A program made the translations under genes and the position numbers. This document shows, one piece after another, positions 15,147-15,436 of a DNA stretch of 15,436 nt (within the stretch, counting starts at the first letter, position 1; each line of letters starts with the position of its first letter). The stretch is from Planctomycetota bacterium (GTDB taxonomy: Bacteria; Planctomycetota; UBA1135; UBA2386). The notes under the pieces are model-generated. The model did no database searches. It had not been told where the DNA came from and saw only the letters and a program-made list of their open reading frames with translations. The stretch lies in the NCBI GenBank assembly GCA_947455805.1, contig CANGSN010000020.1:1-15436 (forward strand), read 5' to 3'.

Positions 15147-15436
15147 GTGGTGGACCACTGGCAGCTGCTGACCGACGACGCCGACGAACGCGCGCAGTTC
15201 GCTTCGCTGGCGGCGACCCTGGCGTTGCCGACCACGGCCGCAGCGCCGCCGAACCGCCTGCGCCACGTGCGACGCCTCGCTCTGCCGCGCGGCGTCTACT
15301 ACCTGAAGACGTTCGCCGCGACGCAGTGGCAGAACCGCCTGCGCTTCCGCTGCACGCAACCGCGCGCCCGCGACGACGCCGAACGCGAACTGCGCGTGAC
15401 GTTGGCTCTGCGCGCGGCCGGCTTCGGCGCCCCGCG
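15147..15436 (+). CDS. WaaP/Kdo-kinase-like protein, N-terminal part
   Basis: A GTG at 15147 opens a plus-strand frame that runs off the right edge after 96 complete codons, starting VVDHWQLLTDDADE. The segment LRHVRRLALPRGVYYLKTF, then QNRLRF, then a DDAERELRVTLALRAAGFGAP helix, matches the N-lobe of the lipopolysaccharide kinase (WaaP/KdkA/InaA) fold: a glycine/lysine strand (K54 in YYLKTF as likely ATP-binding lysine) and an acidic helix before AGxxxP. Such kinases phosphorylate lipopolysaccharide core sugars at the inner membrane, but related proteins have other substrates. The catalytic lobe is outside the window, so activity cannot be judged. The start could also be the second GTG at 15150. 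Codon use is strongly GC at third positions, as in a real gene here. Confidence 0.7.
   Translation, partial: MVDHWQLLTDDADERAQFASLAATLALPTTAAAPPNRLRHVRRLALPRGVYYLKTFAATQWQNRLRFRCTQPRARDDAERELRVTLALRAAGFGAP

Overview
This is a GC-rich, gene-dense bacterial chromosome segment, most likely from the Planctomycetota. The main phylum clue is a secreted protein (12607-13737) that joins a planctomycete-type cytochrome CxxCH domain to leucine-rich-repeat-like sequence. The high GC content and the gene mixture fit but prove nothing. Almost everything is transcribed leftwards (minus strand). The exceptions are one tRNA gene, an FKBP-type prolyl isomerase and a gene entering at the right edge. I see no insertion sequence, phage gene, CRISPR array or rRNA.

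Layout, right to left in the direction of most transcription. A partial WaaP/Kdo-kinase-like gene starts rightwards at 15147, divergent from an adenosine deaminase-family gene (15053-13803). The cytochrome/LRR/YHS-like fusion protein follows (13737-12607), convergent with the FKBP isomerase (12070-12564, plus). Next come a bacteriohemerythrin (11874-11470) and a motor cluster: GspE/PilB ATPase, PilT retraction ATPase, second GspE/PilB ATPase (11373-6889). GTP cyclohydrolase I (folE, 6842-6258) has its own likely promoter. A tRNA with CAT anticodon (6050-6126, plus) sits in the largest non-coding stretch. The left end is a ureohydrolase (agmatinase/arginase family, 5657-4647) followed by a chemosensory operon, cheA-cheW-cheD-cheY-cheX (4574-119).

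How the genes may work together. CheA, CheW, CheY, CheD and CheX form a signalling core: kinase, coupling protein, response regulator, receptor deamidase and CheY-P phosphatase. Receptors, CheR and CheB are not in the window. CheA has two histidine phosphotransfer domains, and the operon lies about 2.3 kb from the pilus motor ATPases. Control of twitching or surface motility is therefore a plausible but unproven output. The other genes are metabolic or accessory.

The most unusual signals are non-coding. (1) The 392-nt gap upstream of the ureohydrolase holds, on the minus strand, a 14-bp stem enclosing three CTCCTCC (anti-Shine-Dalgarno-like) motifs and followed by seven Ts. It is preceded by two mutually exclusive hairpins. 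This looks like an undescribed small RNA or attenuator. (2) Five separate genes share one promoter geometry: a TTG-type -35, a 16-18 nt spacer, a -10-like hexamer, then exactly 6 nt to the start codon. This suggests widespread leaderless mRNAs. Most operon-internal genes have clear Shine-Dalgarno sites instead.
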